Of a stretch of DNA of 64,000 nt, positions 56,672 to 64,000 are shown piece after piece. This DNA is from Pseudobdellovibrionaceae bacterium (GTDB lineage: Bacteria > Bdellovibrionota > Bdellovibrionia > Bdellovibrionales > Bdellovibrionaceae). The notes under the pieces were generated by a model. It made no database searches and was not told where the DNA came from. It saw only the letters and a list, made by a program, of their open reading frames with translations. The DNA lies in contig JAHBUS010000001.1 of assembly GCA_019637955.1 (NCBI GenBank), forward strand, positions 62,001 to 126,000, in the 5' to 3' direction. The translations under genes were made by a program, and so were the position numbers. Numbering within the stretch: the stretch's first letter is position 1; each line of letters opens with the position of its first letter.

Positions 56672-57610
56672 ATGAAAACGATTTTATTTTTGGCCGCCGT
56701 CGCTTTTGCCGCCGCGGCCTTGCCATCTTCGGCGCCCGCGCAAACGAGCGAGCGCGATCTCAAATCGCAATTGGCGACGATGCTGCTCCTGCGCGACATG
56801 GGTCTGAATGAGCCCGCACGCGCCGTTCGCATCGAGACCGTGAGCCAAGATCTGCTCGAAGATTACGTCAGCGTCGAGCTCAAGCACGAACGCGCGGGCG
56901 ACATCCGCTTGCTGATAAAAGGCCCCCGCGGCTTTTTAAGCAGCGGCGCCCGTTCGCTGCGCGCGATGCTGCTGGTTTCGGGCTTCTTCACGGGCCAAGA
57001 GAGCGTTCGCCTTTTGGGAGAGATTCCCGGCGCGGTGATCGTGGGCTTTCAGTACCCCTATGGCGCCGACGACTTTGGCCGCGACCCGAGTAAGATCGCG
57101 CAGTTCCTGCGCCAGAGCCCCGCGCAAATCGCGCTGGCTCTGCAATGGCTCGCATCTCAACCCTGGGCCGCGCCCAAAGGTTTGATCGCAACGGGCGTGA
57201 GCCTGGGTGGCCTCATTCTCCCCTCGGCCCTGCACCTGGCGCAGGAGATGGGCGTGAACGTTCCTCGCGGCGTGTTCGTCTGCACGGGCGCGCACCTCAC
57301 CCCGATCATCGAGTCCAATCTCCGCCCTTACTTGGGTGAAGACAACGCGCGCACGGCCGCGCTGGGCCTCGCCAACTTGACGACCTTGCACGATCCCAAG
57401 ATCCACCTTCCATATTTGAAAGGGTCGTTCTTGAGCCTGCGCACGGACAAAGACGAGGTGATTCCCGCAAGCTCCACGCTTTTGCTCGAAGAGCTTTTGC
57501 CGGTTGTCACGAGCGTCGTTCTCGAAGGCCCGCACATCAACCCCGATCAAACCCGCGTGATCGAACAAACACGCCGCACCATTTTGCGCTGGCTCAATCC
57601 CGCACTCTAA
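56672..57610 (+). CDS. Exported alpha/beta-hydrolase
   Basis: A 312-residue protein with a signal peptide (1-23, 'FAAAALPSSAPAQTS'). The hydrolase fold is shown by 'RAMLLVSGFFTGQES' (oxyanion strand), the nucleophile elbow 'LIATGVSLGGLILPSALHL' (G-x-S-x-G), the acid in 'SLRTDKDEVIPASSTLLL' and the His in 'VVLEGPHINPDQTRVIEQ'. It is a secreted esterase, lipase or thioesterase; the substrate is open. It is the last gene of the five-gene operon from 53736, 16 bases after the preceding stop. A hairpin covers its stop codon. Confidence 0.82.
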   Translation: MKTILFLAAVAFAAAALPSSAPAQTSERDLKSQLATMLLLRDMGLNEPARAVRIETVSQDLLEDYVSVELKHERAGDIRLLIKGPRGFLSSGARSLRAMLLVSGFFTGQESVRLLGEIPGAVIVGFQYPYGADDFGRDPSKIAQFLRQSPAQIALALQWLASQPWAAPKGLIATGVSLGGLILPSALHLAQEMGVNVPRGVFVCTGAHLTPIIESNLRPYLGEDNARTAALGLANLTTLHDPKIHLPYLKGSFLSLRTDKDEVIPASSTLLLEELLPVVTSVVLEGPHINPDQTRVIEQTRRTILRWLNPAL

Positions 57611-57622
57611 TCCGAGTGCGGG
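57599..57622 (+). terminator. Hairpin around the stop codon of the hydrolase gene
   Basis: CCCGCACTC (57599-57607), loop TAATCC, GAGTGCGGG (57614-57622): a perfect nine-base stem whose loop begins with the TAA stop. No T tract follows, so it is a possible Rho-dependent or 3'-protecting structure. Confidence 0.45.
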
Positions 57623-57695
57623 TCCGCGCCCTCAACCGGTCTTGATCTTGCACGTCCCCCTTTCGAATCTATTTTCCAAATGAAAAGCGGGAAAA

Positions 57696-58304
57696 ATGTC
57701 CGATTCAAAGCAAAAACTCACCCACAAGAAAGTGGCGATTCTCGCCACGAACGGCTTTGAGCAGTCCGAATTGTTCAAACCCAAAGAGGCCCTCGAAGAC
57801 GCGGGCGCTGAAGTCACCATCGTGTCGCTGAAGTCCGGAAAGATCAAAGCGTGGAACAAAGACGACTGGGGAAAATCGATCGACGTGGACACCACCGTCG
57901 CCGACACCTCCGCGGCGGAGTTCGACGCCTTGATGCTCCCGGGCGGCGTGATGAATCCCGATGCGCTTCGCAATGATGAAAAGGCCGTCCAATTCGTGAA
58001 AGACTTCGCGGCCGATGGCAAACCCATCGCGGCGATCTGCCACGGACCGTGGACGCTCGTGGAGGCGGGACTTGTCGAAGGTAAGACTTTAACGTCTTAT
58101 GCCTCCATCAAAACCGACATCATCAATGCCGGCGGCCAATGGGTCGACGAAGAGGTGCAGATTGACGGCAATCTGGTGACGAGCCGAAAACCCGACGATC
58201 TTCCCGCTTTCAATGAGGCCATGGTCAAAACTTTCGCGGCCGGACGTCAAGCACCGACGGCCTCGAAAAACGCCAAGACCACCGAACACCGCACGCTTCA
58301 ATAG
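57696..58304 (+). CDS. DJ-1/PfpI family protein
   Basis: A 202-residue cytosolic protein of the PfpI subgroup of the DJ-1 superfamily. The nucleophile elbow 'PIAAICHGPWTLVEAGLVEG' carries the conserved Cys with the following His, and the Glu partner is in 'ATNGFEQSELFKPKEAL'. 'DALMLPGGVMNPDALRND' is the typical central loop. Members act as glyoxalase-III-type enzymes, deglycases (disputed) or stress chaperones. A methylglyoxal synthase gene lies 1.1 kb away, so a link to methylglyoxal control is possible but unproven. The tail after residue 185 is longer than usual and probably disordered. Confidence 0.9.
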   Translation: MSDSKQKLTHKKVAILATNGFEQSELFKPKEALEDAGAEVTIVSLKSGKIKAWNKDDWGKSIDVDTTVADTSAAEFDALMLPGGVMNPDALRNDEKAVQFVKDFAADGKPIAAICHGPWTLVEAGLVEGKTLTSYASIKTDIINAGGQWVDEEVQIDGNLVTSRKPDDLPAFNEAMVKTFAAGRQAPTASKNAKTTEHRTLQ

Positions 58305-58469
58305 TGACGTGCTCCTGGACCCCAATTCTCCTCGGGACCTGCTGGACTTCGAGGCGAATTGGGCGTCCCGTCCAGTCTCATCTTCTTCCTATCAGGTTTG
58401 GGCTCCGGCCCCTTGAGGCTCCGCCTTTGCAATTCTAAGAAGTGAGAAGCAAGACGAATGGAGGTCCCC

Positions 58470-58658
58470 ATGAGCGCCGTCACCAAAATCGCACGCTACG
58501 AACGCACCTCTTACATGCTCAATTCCCGAGACTCCTCTTCACGCCACATGCTCGACAAGTACGACACCGATCGCAAGACGTCGGAGCGCAAACGCGGCGA
58601 AACGAAACAAAACGGAAAATCTTTCGGCGAAATCTTAGCGCAGCTCTCAAAATCTTGA
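58470..58658 (+). CDS. Small basic protein of unknown function
   Basis: A 62-residue protein with a strong ribosome site: GGAGG lies five bases before ATG 58470. It is very hydrophilic and basic ('MLNSRDSSSRHMLDKYDTDR', 'SERKRGETKQNGKSFGE') and ends in a short helix 'FGEILAQLSKS'. No domain is recognised. A nucleic-acid-associated or regulatory role would fit the composition. It is followed by another small gene 36 bases downstream in the same direction. Confidence 0.55.
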   Translation: MSAVTKIARYERTSYMLNSRDSSSRHMLDKYDTDRKTSERKRGETKQNGKSFGEILAQLSKS

Positions 58659-58694
58659 CTTGAGGGCCGAGCTCGAGAACATTGCAAGCCACAC

Positions 58695-58958
58695 ATGAAC
58701 AATCCGCACTTCGATGAGCAAATTCTCGCGCTCCTGCGCGAGACCCCCATGGCCAAGCGCCTGACACCCGTCTTACAAGGTCACTTGGTGCCGGATCTCG
58801 TGATCGAAGCGCTTCTGCAGGCCCCGTCGCGCGTTCCGCTTTACTGGCTGTCGCAAATTGCCGAAATTCTCGGGATCCAAGCCGAGGTGCAGGCCGCCCT
58901 CGCCCGCACCGAACCCCCGATCCAGACGCAAAAATCCGAAAAGCTGTCGGCGCGCTAG
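58695..58958 (+). CDS. Small helical protein of unknown function
   Basis: An 87-residue protein made of helices: 'FDEQILALLRETPMAKRLTP', 'LQGHLVPDLVIEALLQAPSR' and 'LSQIAEILGIQAEVQAALAR', with a polar tail. No signal peptide or known domain is seen. The ribosome site is weak, but codon use and the helical pattern support a real gene. It lies 36 bases after the small basic protein gene and may form a pair with it. Not a recognisable toxin-antitoxin couple. Confidence 0.5.
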   Translation: MNNPHFDEQILALLRETPMAKRLTPVLQGHLVPDLVIEALLQAPSRVPLYWLSQIAEILGIQAEVQAALARTEPPIQTQKSEKLSAR

Positions 58959-59115
58959 AAGCGGATCGATCAACCCCAGAGCGGAAAATAAAAAAGCAGA
59001 TTGGTCGACGGTGCTTCGGGCACCGTCTTGGCTTCGCGGCGGGAGGGCCGCGTTTTAGAAACGGGTTTTGTTTTTTTCTTCGGCGTTTTTTTCATGTCAT
59101 GCCCTCCGTGGCAGA

Positions 59116-59331
59116 TCACTTCAATCTCACTCCCCATTCATCCCAGATGGAAAGATCGCTGTCTTGATAAAGTTTCTTATTGTGAACATAAAAGAGCGAC
59201 GCCTCCAAAAACTCATCCGTCTGGTGCGCGACGTAAAGTCCCCGGTCTCGCAAAGGTTCTGGCAACTCGATCTTGTGTTTTCCGCGGCGGATTTCAATGG
59301 GTCTTTTTTTGGTCAAGACGTAGAAAGTCAT
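59116..59331 (-). CDS. Small protein of unknown function with strong ribosome site
   Basis: A 71-residue protein. AAGGAGG lies six bases before ATG 59331, an excellent ribosome site. The sequence suggests a small beta-barrel or sandwich: 'FYVLTKKRPIEIRRGKHKIE', 'LRDRGLYVAHQTDEFLEASL', 'FYVHNKKLYQDSDLSIWDEW'. No family is recognised and there is no signal peptide. It lies between small genes on the other strand and the methylglyoxal synthase gene. Confidence 0.6.
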   Translation of the reverse strand: MTFYVLTKKRPIEIRRGKHKIELPEPLRDRGLYVAHQTDEFLEASLFYVHNKKLYQDSDLSIWDEWGVRLK

Positions 59332-59420
59332 GCGAACCTCCTTGGCGAATCGAAGGTCAACGCCATCGTGGCGAGACTTACATATAATTTACATATTCGC
59401 CTCGAGGAGACAACGCTTTT

Positions 59421-59831
59421 TTAGCGCCGGGCTTTGGGCCTCGAAAAATCTGGACGTGCCGCCAGTCCTTCGAGCACGAGCTGCGCGGTCGACAGGTTGG
59501 TGGCGAGGGGAACGTCGTGCACTTCGCACAAACGCAGGAGCATCGAAATGTCGGGATCGTGCGGGTGCATGCCGAGCGGGTCACGCAAGAAAATCACCGC
59601 CTGGCAGCGTCCCGTAGCCACCAGCGCGCCGATCTGCGCGTCGCCTCCCACGGGACCTGAGAGCATGCGTTTGACCTTCAGGCCGGCCTTGGCAATGTGC
59701 TGACCGGTGGTGCCGGTCGCGACCAAATGAAACGACGAAAAGAACGCGCGGTGATCCTTCACGAAGGCGATCAGATCCGCCTTCTTTCCATCGTGCGCGA
59801 TCAGGGCGATCGTGTTGTGTTTTTTGGCCAT
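59421..59831 (-). CDS. mgsA: Methylglyoxal synthase
   Basis: A 136-residue cytosolic enzyme that converts dihydroxyacetone phosphate to methylglyoxal and phosphate, a bypass of lower glycolysis. Family motifs are present: '[20 protein letters not shown]', the phosphate loop '[11 protein letters not shown]', '[19 protein letters not shown]' and '[20 protein letters not shown]', with the catalytic Asp in D-P-L-G and His in 'PHDPDI'. ATG 59831 gives the normal N-terminus; a longer frame to 59900 overlaps the divergent gene's start. The two genes are divergent with about 70 bases between their starts. Confidence 0.94.
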   Translation of the reverse strand: MAKKHNTIALIAHDGKKADLIAFVKDHRAFFSSFHLVATGTTGQHIAKAGLKVKRMLSGPVGGDAQIGALVATGRCQAVIFLRDPLGMHPHDPDISMLLRLCEVHDVPLATNLSTAQLVLEGLAARPDFSRPKARR

Positions 59832-59898
59832 GCCACCCCCTGCTTCCGATCTCAAAGCATTTGCCGTGAATTTGCAAAGTCCTTCTCCTGGAGAGTCC

Positions 59899-60783
59899 AT
59901 GATGAACCCAAGAGTGTCCCAAATTCACCAGATTCGAACCGGCGCCTTTTTCGCGCTGATCTTGACCGTTTTCGTGGCCGTGGGCTGCGCGAAAAACGGC
60001 TTCGCCGAGAAATCTTTTCCTGAATCCGTGGCCTCTCCCCAAACTCAAGGGCCCGCACCGGTGTCGACGCCGACACCGGCGCCCGAAGATGACAACGAAG
60101 GCGAAGGCCGCGAGAACGGAAAACCCGAGGACGAGGCGCCCAACAAGCCCTTGCCTCCCCCGCCGCCGTTCCGCCCGCGCGAACCGGTTCCGAACGCGCC
60201 CTCGAATTACAAGCCGGTTCCGCTCTCGTGGGAATCGCCCAACAAACCCGAGCGCAAACTCTGGTCCGCTTTCGTGCTTCAGCAACTCGAGAAAAACTTT
60301 GAGGTTTTGGATCAAGCCGTTGATATCGAACGCTTTTGCCGCCGCTACGAGCGCCTCAGCAAACCGGAGCGCCTCAACGTTTGGGGGCTGCTCGTGGCGC
60401 AAATGTCCCTCCACGAAAGCAGCTGGAAACCCACCACGCGCATGCAAGAGACCACGATGGGAGTCGATAAGATCACCGGCGCGCGCGTCTTCAGCGAAGG
60501 TCTGTTGCAATTGTCTTATCAAGATATCAGTTGGATGAAGTCCTGCCGCTTCGATTGGAATCAAGACCGCTTTTTGGGCCCTCGCGACCCTAAAAAGACG
60601 ATCCTGGATCCGTACCGAAATTTGGAGTGCGGCATCGACATTCTGGTCCGTCAAATCGCACGCTACAAACGCGTGGTCATGACGAACAACGTCTATTGGG
60701 CCATCCTGCGCGAGGGTGGCAAGTACAGCAAAATCGCCCCCATGTCGTTTTCGATCGGACTCGACATGAAGGCGTGCAATTAA
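59899..60783 (+). CDS. Lytic-transglycosylase-like lipoprotein
   Basis: A 294-residue lipoprotein: lipobox in '[14 protein letters not shown]'. A disordered Pro/Glu/Thr linker (about 40-95, '[19 protein letters not shown]', '[19 protein letters not shown]') spans the periplasm. The C-terminal domain has a transglycosylase-like core: '[17 protein letters not shown]' with a Glu in the catalytic place, then '[20 protein letters not shown]' (G-L-x-Q) and '[19 protein letters not shown]', similar to bacterial SLT/goose-type lysozyme folds. It would cut glycan strands at the inner face of the wall. GGAG precedes ATG 59899 by five bases. Confidence 0.8.
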   Translation: MMNPRVSQIHQIRTGAFFALILTVFVAVGCAKNGFAEKSFPESVASPQTQGPAPVSTPTPAPEDDNEGEGRENGKPEDEAPNKPLPPPPPFRPREPVPNAPSNYKPVPLSWESPNKPERKLWSAFVLQQLEKNFEVLDQAVDIERFCRRYERLSKPERLNVWGLLVAQMSLHESSWKPTTRMQETTMGVDKITGARVFSEGLLQLSYQDISWMKSCRFDWNQDRFLGPRDPKKTILDPYRNLECGIDILVRQIARYKRVVMTNNVYWAILREGGKYSKIAPMSFSIGLDMKACN

Positions 60784-60785
60784 TC

Positions 60786-61313
60786 CTATTTTATTTTGAG
60801 TTGCAGCTGGCGCGCCTCTTCGAGGTGCGCGGTCACGGTCTGGCGCGTGCGCTCCAAGAAGGTGCGGAACTCCGGGTTCGACGCCTGCGGCAGCAGCTCT
60901 TTATTGATCAGCGCGAGCGTCTCTTGATGCGCCTTGATCTGCTCGGCGATATAAGCTTTATCAAAAGCCGTGCGCGACTTTGCTTCGAGTTCTTTCGCGC
61001 GGGCCACCATTCGCGCCTTGAGCGCTTCGCTGCGGTCGGTTTTCTGCGGGTCGATCCCGGTGAGCTGCGAAAGGCCCTCGATCGCGGTTGAATTGGTTTC
61101 GTGTCCGCTGATCATTTTGTCCGCATACGCTTTGACGTCTGAACTCTGTGCCCGGCGCGTCGCCACGCGGCCCGCTTCCATTTCACCCGAATTGACGGTC
61201 ATCAAAAGATTGGCCAATTCGGAGTCGTTCATCTTCGCCGCCAACGCCGAGGCCGGCGCCAACGCCAAGAGCGCTCCAAAAATCCATCCCATCAAAGTTG
61301 CATTTGTTTTCAT
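60786..61313 (-). CDS. Exported DUF4142 protein
   Basis: A 175-residue exported protein (signal peptide 1-26, 'LLALAPASALAAKMND'). The mature part is a ferritin-like four-helix bundle of the DUF4142 family: 'LMTVNSGEMEAGRVATRRAQ', 'KAYADKMISGHETNSTAIEG', 'YIAEQIKAHQETLALINKEL'. The family is common in the periplasm of Proteobacteria; function is unknown, with links to stress. The stop codon lies three bases from the end of the convergent transglycosylase-like gene. Confidence 0.87.
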   Translation of the reverse strand: MKTNATLMGWIFGALLALAPASALAAKMNDSELANLLMTVNSGEMEAGRVATRRAQSSDVKAYADKMISGHETNSTAIEGLSQLTGIDPQKTDRSEALKARMVARAKELEAKSRTAFDKAYIAEQIKAHQETLALINKELLPQASNPEFRTFLERTRQTVTAHLEEARQLQLKIK

Positions 61314-61501
61314 CGGTTCATCCTTTCGCTCAAGTTCTCAGCAATTCTATCCTTTCAATATTTGCAAATCGAGGTCCGCGCCCCCGCGCCCGGAAACCAT
61401 GGCCGGGCGGCAGTCCTGCCCCCTTTTCTGAGTCCGCTCGGGGCATTGAACCCCAATAACAACGTGAGCGGATGGCATTTCGGTTGCACAAGTCACGGCG
61501 T

Positions 61502-61705
61502 ATGAACAACACCATTGAAACCAGCAACAACACCAGCAACAAGCCGTCCACCAACCAACAACCTTTCAACATGATCAAAGGCGCCGAAATCTTGCGCGAA
61601 CTTCAAGATCAAAAAAAGCACCAGGTGGAGCCCGAGCTTCAACCCTTCGAGCTCGAAATGCTGGCCGCGACCAACGACGGCTCCAGCTCGCGCCGCCAAC
61701 ACTAG
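61502..61705 (+). CDS. Small Asn/Gln-rich protein, uncertain
   Basis: A 67-residue hydrophilic frame starting at ATG 61502. The first 23 residues are rich in Asn, Thr and Ser, then comes a helical part ('MIKGAEILRELQDQKKHQVE', 'LQPFELEMLAATND'). No ribosome site is evident. Codon use is reasonable and the helix pattern is plausible, so I keep it at low confidence. It is followed by a hairpin at about 61735-61755 that may act as a weak terminator. Confidence 0.4.
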   Translation: MNNTIETSNNTSNKPSTNQQPFNMIKGAEILRELQDQKKHQVEPELQPFELEMLAATNDGSSSRRQH

Positions 61706-61734
61706 CCTCCCTCTGAAATCACTCCCGTCGAGCG

Positions 61735-61756
61735 GGGGTCTCAAAGTGAGACTCCC
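61735..61756 (+). terminator. Possible weak terminator or attenuator
   Basis: GTCTCA, loop AAG, TGAGAC with G-rich and C-rich flanks that add two or three pairs, followed by CCCTTGTGTT. The stem is sound but the T tract is poor. Confidence 0.35.
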
Positions 61757-61791
61757 TTGTGTTACTGGCAAGTCTTGTCGATACTAGAGGT

Positions 61792-63420
61792 ATGCTGATA
61801 TCGCTCCTGATGCTCGTCGTCCTGCAGGCCGCGCAGGCGAACAACAACCCATTCCTTGCGTGCAAGGAAGAGCACTACCATGGACTCATGGAGCGCTACC
61901 GCGAGTATTTCGCCAGCGATTCTCAGCTCGCCGCGAACATGCAGCAGCGAACGGCCTCGGTCACGGATCAGTTTCAACGGGACTTCGACCGCGCCGCCCA
62001 AGTCTGCGATCAAAGATTTCCCGACCGCAACCGCGCCTCTTTCGAAAATTGTCTGCGCACGCGAACCTTGCAGGCCTGCGACACGGCTTTTCCTCCACGC
62101 AATGCCGAAGGCCATGCCGCCTGCTACGAGGGCGCCATCAATTCGGGCGCGCAAAGATTCAATCAGAGCTTCGCGCAAACCGTCGGCGCGCAAACGCCTC
62201 AGGCTCAAGCCATGGTCCAAAGATTTCAAGACGACTATGCGCGCGAGCTGCAGAAGTGCGCCAATCTTCTCGAGAACTCGCCCGTGAACACGGCCCTGAA
62301 TTCTTGCGAATCGGCCGGGACTCAAGCCACGCAGGCCTGCACCGTCAGCACGCCCACCGCGGCCGCCCCGGCGGCGGCGCCCACCGGAACAACTCCGGGG
62401 AGCAGCCAAGCCACGTCCGTGGCCTGCTCGCAAAGCGCCAACGATTCGGCGAACATCGCCTCGACACTGCAACAACAAAAAAGCAATTGCGCCTCGTCCA
62501 TTTCAAGTTGCGAATCCTCCTGCTCCAGCGCCCAGTCGCAGCTGTCTTCGATTCCGCAGGATCAACGCGCGTCTTTCCAAAGCCGTGCGAGCACGGTGTC
62601 GTCTTCGTGCAATTCGGCGAAGTCCGGACTGAGCAACATCGAAGCGAGCCTGGCCCAGGCCCAAAACGTTCAGACACGGTCCAACTCCTGCCTGCGCGAC
62701 ACCAACGCGGGACAGGTCAGCGAAGCTTGCAAAGCGAACCCCCAAGCTCCGGGCTGCGGTGGGGCCGTTCAAGATTGCAACAACCCCACGTTCGCGTCGC
62801 AAAACCCCACGCAGTGCGCGCGGCCCGCGGCCACGGCCTTGAACCCGGGATCGCCCACGTCCTCCTCGGCCCCTGCCCCCACGACCTCCGCGGACTCGAT
62901 GAGCTCGTTGTTCGGTTCGGGCCACGGGGGCAACGCGGGCACCGCCGCCGACGGCTCCTCGCTCACTGGCAGCGATGCCGGCAACTCCACCGGTCACGAT
63001 GGCAGCCGCGCCGACAACACGTCAGGCTTACAAGGACAGACCGACGCGCAGATGTCATTGAAGGGGGGCGCGAACACGCCCGGTGTAAAGACCACCGGCC
63101 CCTCCGCGGACGCGCCCGCTCCCGCGCCGAGCGCCTTGATTGGAAGTGCTCCCGGCGCTTGGAACCAAGGACCGACGCCCACCGACCCGGCCTTGGCCGG
63201 AAGCTACAGCTCGTCAGGGTCTTGGATTCCGCCCAAGATGGACGATGGCGTGAACCCTGGAGACATGAACCGTTTTCGCCCGAATCTGGTTCCCGCCGTG
63301 CGCGGTCCCGCTTCGGAGGTGCTGCCAAGCGGAATCCTGGCTTCACACGTCAATATTTGGAAGCGGATGAACCAAACGTACTTCCGCCTGACGCCGTCGT
63401 TTTTAGCCTCACAGCCCTAA
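61792..63420 (+). CDS. Exported Cys/Ser/Ala-rich protein of unknown function
   Basis: A 542-residue exported protein (ATG 61792; signal peptide 'LLMLVVLQAAQANN'). Residues about 20-165 are helical with regularly placed Cys ('LACKEEHYHGLMERYREYF', 'QVCDQRFPDRNRASFENCLR', 'LQACDTAFPPRN'), like repeated disulfide-bonded helical hairpins. Residues about 210-310 form Ser/Gln/Cys-rich coiled-coil-like helices. The region 330-480 is disordered (Ser, Gly, Ala, Pro, Thr). A short ordered C-terminus ends 'YFRLTPSFLASQP'. No catalytic motif is seen; a surface or filament-like role is possible. GAGG sits almost against the ATG. Confidence 0.68.
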   Translation: MLISLLMLVVLQAAQANNNPFLACKEEHYHGLMERYREYFASDSQLAANMQQRTASVTDQFQRDFDRAAQVCDQRFPDRNRASFENCLRTRTLQACDTAFPPRNAEGHAACYEGAINSGAQRFNQSFAQTVGAQTPQAQAMVQRFQDDYARELQKCANLLENSPVNTALNSCESAGTQATQACTVSTPTAAAPAAAPTGTTPGSSQATSVACSQSANDSANIASTLQQQKSNCASSISSCESSCSSAQSQLSSIPQDQRASFQSRASTVSSSCNSAKSGLSNIEASLAQAQNVQTRSNSCLRDTNAGQVSEACKANPQAPGCGGAVQDCNNPTFASQNPTQCARPAATALNPGSPTSSSAPAPTTSADSMSSLFGSGHGGNAGTAADGSSLTGSDAGNSTGHDGSRADNTSGLQGQTDAQMSLKGGANTPGVKTTGPSADAPAPAPSALIGSAPGAWNQGPTPTDPALAGSYSSSGSWIPPKMDDGVNPGDMNRFRPNLVPAVRGPASEVLPSGILASHVNIWKRMNQTYFRLTPSFLASQP

Positions 63421-63483
63421 GATCACGCTTGACCCCCGAAGGCCCCCTATCGCAAGACAGTGAGCGTCCAGAAGGGGGAAGCG

Positions 63484-63801
63484 ATGAAGTTTTTAATTGT
63501 CGTTGTTTTGATTTGCGCGCAGTCCGTGGTGTGGGCCGAAAACTCGTCGTGCACCGCCACCGTCCAATGTAAATTCGGATCGGCCAGCTGCTCGGCCAGC
63601 CCCCAAGCGGGAGCCGAGGTCTTTTGCGGCCAGCGCATTCCGGGAGACCGCTTTTTATCTTGCGGTCAGAGCATTGCCGGCGGCCTGGTCAAAATGAAAG
63701 CCGCCATTTGCTGCGACTCCATGGGAACGGCCTTGAGCGCGGTTGAGTCCAAAGACGGCGCGCTCAAAACCTCGTCGTGTGCGGGCCTCGGCGCTGATTA
63801 A
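63484..63801 (+). CDS. Small Cys-rich exported protein
   Basis: A 105-residue protein with a signal peptide (1-18, 'VVLICAQSVVWAEN') and a good ribosome site (AGGGGGA) before ATG 63484. The mature part of about 87 residues has nine Cys ('SSCTATVQCKFGSASCSASP', 'EVFCGQRIPGDRFLSCGQ', 'KAAICCDSMG'), so a small disulfide-stabilised secreted protein. It could be a protease inhibitor, toxin or adhesive; none is proven. Its TAA stop overlaps the TAA stop of the convergent partial gene. Confidence 0.68.
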   Translation: MKFLIVVVLICAQSVVWAENSSCTATVQCKFGSASCSASPQAGAEVFCGQRIPGDRFLSCGQSIAGGLVKMKAAICCDSMGTALSAVESKDGALKTSSCAGLGAD

Positions 63802-64000
63802 CAGCCCGACCCTTCCATGATGATCTGATGCATCTCACCGTTTTCGGTGTCGATGATGAAGAGCGAGGGGAAGGTCACGCCGCACTGAACGGCGCCGGTC
63901 GGCGCCACGCCGTACTTCACGGATTTGAGCGAGCGCAGGATCGTGAAGGCTTTGCTCGAGGCCATCATGCCATCGGCATACTTGATTTTGTCTTGATCGG
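63798..64000 (-). CDS. C-terminal part of an unknown protein (runs off the window)
   Basis: On the minus strand a frame is open from the window edge to the stop at 63800-63798. The visible C-terminus reads ...'KIKYADGMMASSKAFTILRS', 'LKSVKYGVAPTGAVQCGVTF', 'PSLFIIDTENGEMHQMIIME' and ends G-S-G-C. Its protein-like composition, G/C at third positions and tail-to-tail contact with the preceding gene support a real gene. The two Cys near the end may pair, as in exported proteins. The function cannot be told from this fragment. Confidence 0.6.
   Translation of the reverse strand, partial: DQDKIKYADGMMASSKAFTILRSLKSVKYGVAPTGAVQCGVTFPSLFIIDTENGEMHQIIMEGSGC

Noticed and set aside
58470-58958. Toxin-antitoxin pair
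   Set aside because: Two small adjacent genes suggested it, but neither product has a known toxin fold or an antitoxin DNA-binding motif, and they do not overlap.
61860-63572. A 570-codon open frame on the plus strand in another phase
   Set aside because: It overlaps the exported Cys/Ser-rich protein. The Arg- and Gln-rich product lacks a signal peptide and any domain, while the competing frame has both a signal peptide and spaced Cys.
1-64000. CRISPR arrays, tRNA, rRNA, insertion sequences
   Set aside because: I looked for regularly spaced repeats, cloverleaf-like stretches and transposase genes with terminal repeats and found none that I could support.

Overview
The window looks like chromosomal DNA of a G+C-rich Gram-negative bacterium of the Bdellovibrio type (phylum Bdellovibrionota). 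This is an inference. It rests on several lipoproteins with the lineage-typical lipobox F-Q-N-C, a very high share of exported proteins (signal peptides, beta-barrels, lipoproteins), and many wall-, lipid- and protein-degrading secreted enzymes of the sort a predator of other bacteria would use. I see no rRNA, tRNA, CRISPR array or insertion sequence.

Bases 1-3200 are the right end of an integrative mobile element: a primase/Toprim-like protein, a small basic protein, an excisionase-like HTH protein and a tyrosine recombinase, followed by about 230 bp of non-coding DNA packed with inverted repeats that probably includes or borders the attachment site. This part is visibly richer in A/T than the rest.

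From 3200 to 26250 lies mixed core chromosome: two convergent glutathione S-transferase paralogues, exported proteins, a beta-helix protein, a CNNM/CorC-type transporter, a hybrid histidine kinase, an OmpA-family protein, a spondin-like protein, an L,D-transpeptidase overlapping a trypsin-like protease, a luciferase-like oxidoreductase, a lipocalin, a DNA photolyase, a DUF1653-GNAT fusion, TerC, a Tat-exported amine oxidase, a patatin-like protein overlapping a lytic transglycosylase, ArfB and a membrane fatty-acid hydroxylase.

From 26300 to 41400 the envelope theme dominates. Two peptidoglycan hydrolases share a nearly identical N-terminal module. They are followed by a D-Ala-D-Ala dipeptidase, then a cluster of F-Q-N-C lipoproteins with a haem-motif protein, a Tat-exported DUF1501-like protein, a di-haem lipoprotein and YceI. 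Next come a three-gene outer-membrane set including a barrel with an N-terminal haem c motif, a CHAP-like secreted protein and a secreted HNH nuclease.

From 41600 to 64000 are an ScsB/DsbD-type reductant transporter with a redoxin, a DUF2608 HAD phosphatase, an 1121-residue hydrolase with four C-terminal cysteine-containing repeats, a pseudo-receiver protein, a FAN1-like nuclease fused to a DnaQ-type exonuclease, a five-gene envelope operon, a PfpI protein, several small unknown proteins, methylglyoxal synthase, a lytic-transglycosylase lipoprotein, DUF4142 and Cys-rich secreted proteins. The last gene runs off the right edge. The strongest candidates for an undescribed system are the F-Q-N-C lipoprotein/cytochrome/Tat cassette (29865-37142) and the paired hydrolases with a swapped catalytic end (26311-29067).
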